This document shows, piece after piece, positions 9,801-11,126 of a DNA stretch of 11,126 nt. The notes under the pieces were generated by a model. It was not told where the DNA came from and made no database searches. It was given only the letters and a program-made list of their open reading frames with translations. Source of the stretch: Irpex lacteus (Eukaryota > Basidiomycota > Agaricomycetes > Polyporales > Irpicaceae); the NCBI GenBank assembly GCA_001986395.2, contig MQVO02000300.1, forward strand, positions 1 through 11,126, read 5' to 3'. A program made the translations under genes and the position numbers. Positions within the stretch are counted from its first letter, which is position 1. Every line of letters starts with the position of its first letter.

Positions 9801-10545
9801 AATCAGCGCGGGGCGCGTTCACGGAGTCGATGTTCATCGCGTCCGCCCTGTGCCATGGGGACATGACATACTTTAGCAAGTCGGTCGTTTACTAGTCGAG
9901 TACTTTGCTACTCACCCCGCCTGCACCAGATGCTCCGACATCCGTGGCCCCGGCCTTCCGCCTTGCCCTTGCCCTTGCCCTTGCCCTTGTCCTTCTCCTT
10001 GCGCACGTCCTCGTCCTGGTCCTTGGCCTTGGCTTTGGCCTTCGTCTTCGTCCTTCGTCGTCGTCGTCGTCGTCGGCTTCGCCTTCGCCTTCGGCTTGGC
10101 CTTGGGCTTGACCTTGTATTCATCATCATCACTTACCTCGCCCTCCTCCTTCTCCTCGTCGTGCTCCTCTTCATCTGAGCCCGACCCCGAATCATCCTCG
10201 TCCTCCTCCTCGTCTCTTTATTATCTCTCTCCACGGCCACTCCCCCGTCCTTTCTTCGCCCCAGGCTGTACGCATACATATGTCAGACGTTTCCAACCGA
10301 CTGTTTTGGTACATACCTTGCCTGGCGTGCTCTTCGCGGCGACCGTTTTTCTCCCAGAGGCCGGCGCAACTTTCTACAATCAATGGTGAGATGGTGCACA
10401 TTGCAGTGAGAGCGTCTGTGATCTACCTTGCTCGACGTGCTGGCAGTACCAGCCGCTTTCTTTTCCCTACCAGCCTACGTAAACTAGTAAGAAGACCCAT
10501 CTGGCGTAGTACTATCGCTGCACTTACCTTCGATTGGTTAACCAT
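3881..10545 (-). CDS. Gene A: large ParB/sulfiredoxin-like domain protein with C-terminal UIMs, about 14 exons
   Basis: Proposed exons: 10545-10528, 10474-10427, 10373-10317, 10208-9916, 9847-9741, 9678-9556, 9497-8090, 8027-7454, 7118-5779, 5711-5393, 5332-5318 (15-nt microexon), 5264-4455, about 4191-4078, and 4011-3881 (TAG stop). After correcting four one-base homopolymer slips (9766-9770, 9157-9159, 7531-7535, 6286-6290) every phase agrees and the protein is about 1,784 aa. Order: Lys/Ala then Asp/Glu-rich low complexity (1-215); ParB-like domain (about 272-360); charged, probably coiled helices; lysine-rich NLS-like tract with KKRKK and KPKRGKK in exon 9; KGKGKGK; Ser/Asp/Glu-rich region with two UIMs (about 1612-1645); Ser-rich tail. 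A nuclear DNA- or chromatin-associated role is inference. Weak points are the third intron (the shorter alternative exon has in-frame TAATAA at 10218-10223) and the start of exon 13. It could also be two genes, but phases favour one. Confidence 0.65.
4192..4454 (-). repeat. Gene A intron 12 with dyad pair 3 (4324-4349, 4392-4417)
   Basis: The donor GTGAGT is at 4454-4449. The acceptor is either CTGAG ending at 4192 or AAG ending at 4156; both keep phase 1. The intron is therefore about 263-299 nt. Dyads are CCGATATC-N10-ATTATCGG at 4392-4417 and GCGATAAT-N10-GTTATCAG at 4324-4349, with starts 68 bp apart, the tightest pair in the window. Confidence 0.68.
4633..4731 (-). other. Two tandem ubiquitin-interacting motifs in gene A
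   Basis: Two adjacent helices fit the UIM pattern hydrophobic-x-x-Ala-hydrophobic-x-x-Ser-x-x-Glu with flanking acidic residues. The first reads VDEAIRRSREE and the second LAEAIKLSVEE, about 17 residues apart. UIMs bind mono- or polyubiquitin in other eukaryotic proteins. The match is by pattern only, but the Ala and Ser signature positions are present in both. Confidence 0.7.
5318..5332 (-). other. 15-nt microexon of gene A
   Basis: The microexon encodes AESSS plus part of a split codon. It sits between a 60-nt intron (5333-5392, acceptor CGCAG) and a 53-nt intron (5265-5317, donor GTAAGT, acceptor TTTAG). Without it the phases of the flanking exons can still be joined, so it may be an alternatively used exon. 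Confidence 0.55.
5401..5420. repeat. In-frame hexanucleotide repeat (GGGAAA-type)
   Basis: Three near-perfect six-base units close to the end of exon 10 of gene A encode KGKGKGK. This is a basic tract typical of nucleic-acid-associated nuclear proteins. Confidence 0.65.
7119..7453 (-). repeat. Gene A intron 8 with dyad pair 4 (7212-7237, 7404-7430)
   Basis: At 335 nt this is the longest intron in the window, with donor GTAAGT (7453-7448) and acceptor TTCACAG (ending 7119), phase 0. Dyads are CCGATAAC-N11-GATATCGG at 7404-7430, the only copy with an 11-bp spacer, and CCGATAAC-N10-GATATCAG at 7212-7237. Between them lies a direct tandem repeat (7261-7327) plus an 11-bp inverted repeat, so the interior is itself structured. 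Confidence 0.78.
7261..7327. repeat. Direct tandem repeat, 34-bp unit, two copies
   Basis: The units 7261-7294 and 7295-7327 are identical over 33 positions, beginning CATCTATCTCATCGCCCACC. The perfect identity in an intron indicates recent duplication. The end of the first unit, GTCAGGGGACA (7286-7296), is the exact reverse complement of TGTCCCCTGAC at 7381-7391, so a stem is possible within the intron. Confidence 0.9.
9062..9329 (-). other. ParB/sulfiredoxin-like domain of gene A
   Basis: The translated region has the two hallmark blocks of the ParB N-terminal fold. The first reads NNRPLVQANAEKLANSM, followed by an IPIMV strand, like the N-P-R...LAxSI...G...PIxV block of ParB. The second reads ALGGQHRVAAMK, like the G-E/Q-R/H-R-xxA-x block. 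The spacing between blocks is interrupted by the AAA homopolymer slip at 9157-9159, so both blocks join only after allowing one extra base. In bacteria this fold binds or hydrolyses nucleotides and supports DNA partition or nuclease activity. Its activity here is unknown. Confidence 0.6.
9562..9621. repeat. 30-bp coding tandem repeat, two copies
   Basis: The units 9562-9591 and 9592-9621 differ at only a few positions. They encode two copies of a ten-residue acidic block containing EAMDIEG in gene A exon 6. A related MNIDS/MDVDG motif occurs just upstream in exon 5, suggesting older duplications. Confidence 0.8.
9958..9990. repeat. Hexanucleotide repeat (CTTGCC)n
   Basis: About five CTTGCC units lie in exon 4 of gene A. 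In the proposed frame they encode Gly-Gln repeats; in another frame they would encode Lys-Gly repeats. The surrounding 9950-10120 is low complexity, so the reading frame here is less certain than elsewhere. Confidence 0.7.
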
Positions 10546-10633
10546 TTTCGCGATCGAGGGTTCAGTCTACTTGTTCGAGTTCGAAAGGTGGTCCAAGCGA
10601 TGTGTAGATGGATGTAAGATGTCAAGTTTGATA

Positions 10634-10708
10634 GTGACACCGAACGCAGTTCACCGCTCTGTGACACGTCACACAACGCACATGGCTTTAGTCACGGGAT
10701 CGTGACAC
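10634..10708. promoter_or_regulatory. GTGACAC cluster and palindromes in the gene A promoter
   Basis: GTGACAC occurs at 10634-10640, 10661-10667 and 10702-10708. The second copy sits in the inverted repeat TGTGAC-AC-GTCACA (10660-10673); the third overlaps GTCACG-GGAT-CGTGAC (10691-10706). TGAC/GTCA half-sites resemble those of bZIP factors. They lie 90-165 bp upstream of the gene A start codon, a sensible promoter position. Binding is inferred. Confidence 0.4.
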
Positions 10709-10735
10709 ACAGTGTTCGCTAACGAGCGAGATCGA

Positions 10736-10908
10736 CCGATAGCCAGCTGGGAAGTTATCGGACCTCGATCCCTGCTACCCCTCCTCGGCCAGGTGACGCA
10801 GTGATGGAGTTGAGTTTTACACGAGCCTTAGCCTGGTATTGATTGCTCTCACGAATAGCTCATTCAGTGTCGCACCTAGTCTCCGATAACTTGCGAGCAG
10901 GTTATCGG
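10736..10908. repeat. Dyad pair 5 (10736-10761, 10883-10908), intergenic
   Basis: The copies are CCGATAGC-N10-GTTATCGG at 10736-10761 and CCGATAAC-N10-GTTATCGG at 10883-10908. The second is a perfect 8-bp inverted repeat. Starts are 147 bp apart. This is the only pair outside an identified intron and lies 190-360 bp upstream of the gene A start. Confidence 0.85.
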
Positions 10909-11048
10909 GCCCAACATCACGTCCATATCAATAAAATCGCGGGCTCTTTCTCGAAAATGTAGACATCGATGCAATAAAACTGATACAAGCGTATTATAAC
11001 GATCTCCCTAACTTTCTTAACAGAACCACACCACGATATTACGCAAGC

Positions 11049-11126
11049 TCATTCGTTATCGCCCGCCTCAAGCTCCCTGATGGTTTTTAAAACCTTGTCC
11101 GCTTGCTGGCTCATTCTAGCTCTTGT
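11049..11126 (-). CDS. 3' end of a further minus-strand gene (partial)
   Basis: The last 26 codons up to the TGA at 11049-11051 are open to the window edge. They read MSQQADKVLKTIRELEAG near the end, a charged helix-like composition. It might be the last exon of an upstream gene, or chance. If real, three genes in a row point towards the telomere. Confidence 0.35.
   Translation of the reverse strand, partial: TRARMSQQADKVLKTIRELEAGDNE

Larger units (their letters stand above)
10546..11048. other. Intergenic region upstream of gene A
   Basis: About 500 bp separate the start of gene A from the stop of the next reading frame. The region holds the fifth dyad pair and a cluster of GTGAC-type palindromes. 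No coding frame is convincing. The dyad pair could lie in an unseen 5'-UTR intron of gene A, but I found no strong donor/acceptor pair around it. Confidence 0.6.

Noticed and set aside
9905..10178. Leucine- or arginine-rich proteins encoded by the low-complexity tract
   Set aside because: These frames are by-products of the CTTGCC and CGT repeats. Only the acidic/Lys-Pro frame joins both neighbouring exons in phase.
11033..11062. Possible eleventh dyad with GTTATCGC as right arm
   Set aside because: No left arm occurs at the required distance, and the half-site overlaps the probable coding end of the upstream frame.

Overview
This window reads inward from a chromosome end. Positions 1-91 are 18 tandem CCTAA units, which is the (TTAGG)n telomere repeat on the other strand. 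Everything recognisable beyond it lies on the minus strand and points towards the telomere. Many short introns (mostly 51-108 nt, mostly GTRNGT...YAG), compact genes and low-complexity acidic/basic tracts suggest a fungus, most likely a basidiomycete. The 5-base telomere unit is better known from arthropods, so the organism is an inference from architecture and is not certain.

Layout from telomere inward: (1) telomere array, 1-91. (2) Gene B, 3356 to 88, seven exons, about 869 aa, no recognised domain; its stop codon lies inside the first telomere unit, so its 3' end is probably truncated or sealed by the telomere. (3) A 524-bp spacer, 3357-3880, with a GAY microsatellite and a TATA-like element for gene B. 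(4) Gene A, 10545 to about 3881, about 14 exons and about 1,780 aa. It has a low-complexity charged N-terminus, a ParB/sulfiredoxin-like domain, long charged helical regions, a lysine-rich NLS-like tract and two ubiquitin-interacting motifs (UIMs) near the C-terminus. Four single-base homopolymer frameshifts interrupt it, either assembly errors or decay. (5) An intergenic region, 10546-11048. (6) The 3' tip of another minus-strand reading frame, 11049-11126.

The most striking signal is a 26-bp inverted repeat, CCGATAAC-N10-GATATCGG, present ten times and always in pairs. Four pairs occupy the four longest introns of the two genes (169, 187, about 263 and 335 nt). The fifth pair lies upstream of gene A. 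None of the other introns, all 108 nt or shorter, carries one. The strict 10-bp spacer and twin GATA cores suggest a dimer-binding DNA site or an intronic RNA hairpin. Its coexistence with a ParB-like protein in a subtelomere makes a self-contained protein/site system conceivable, but that link is inference only.
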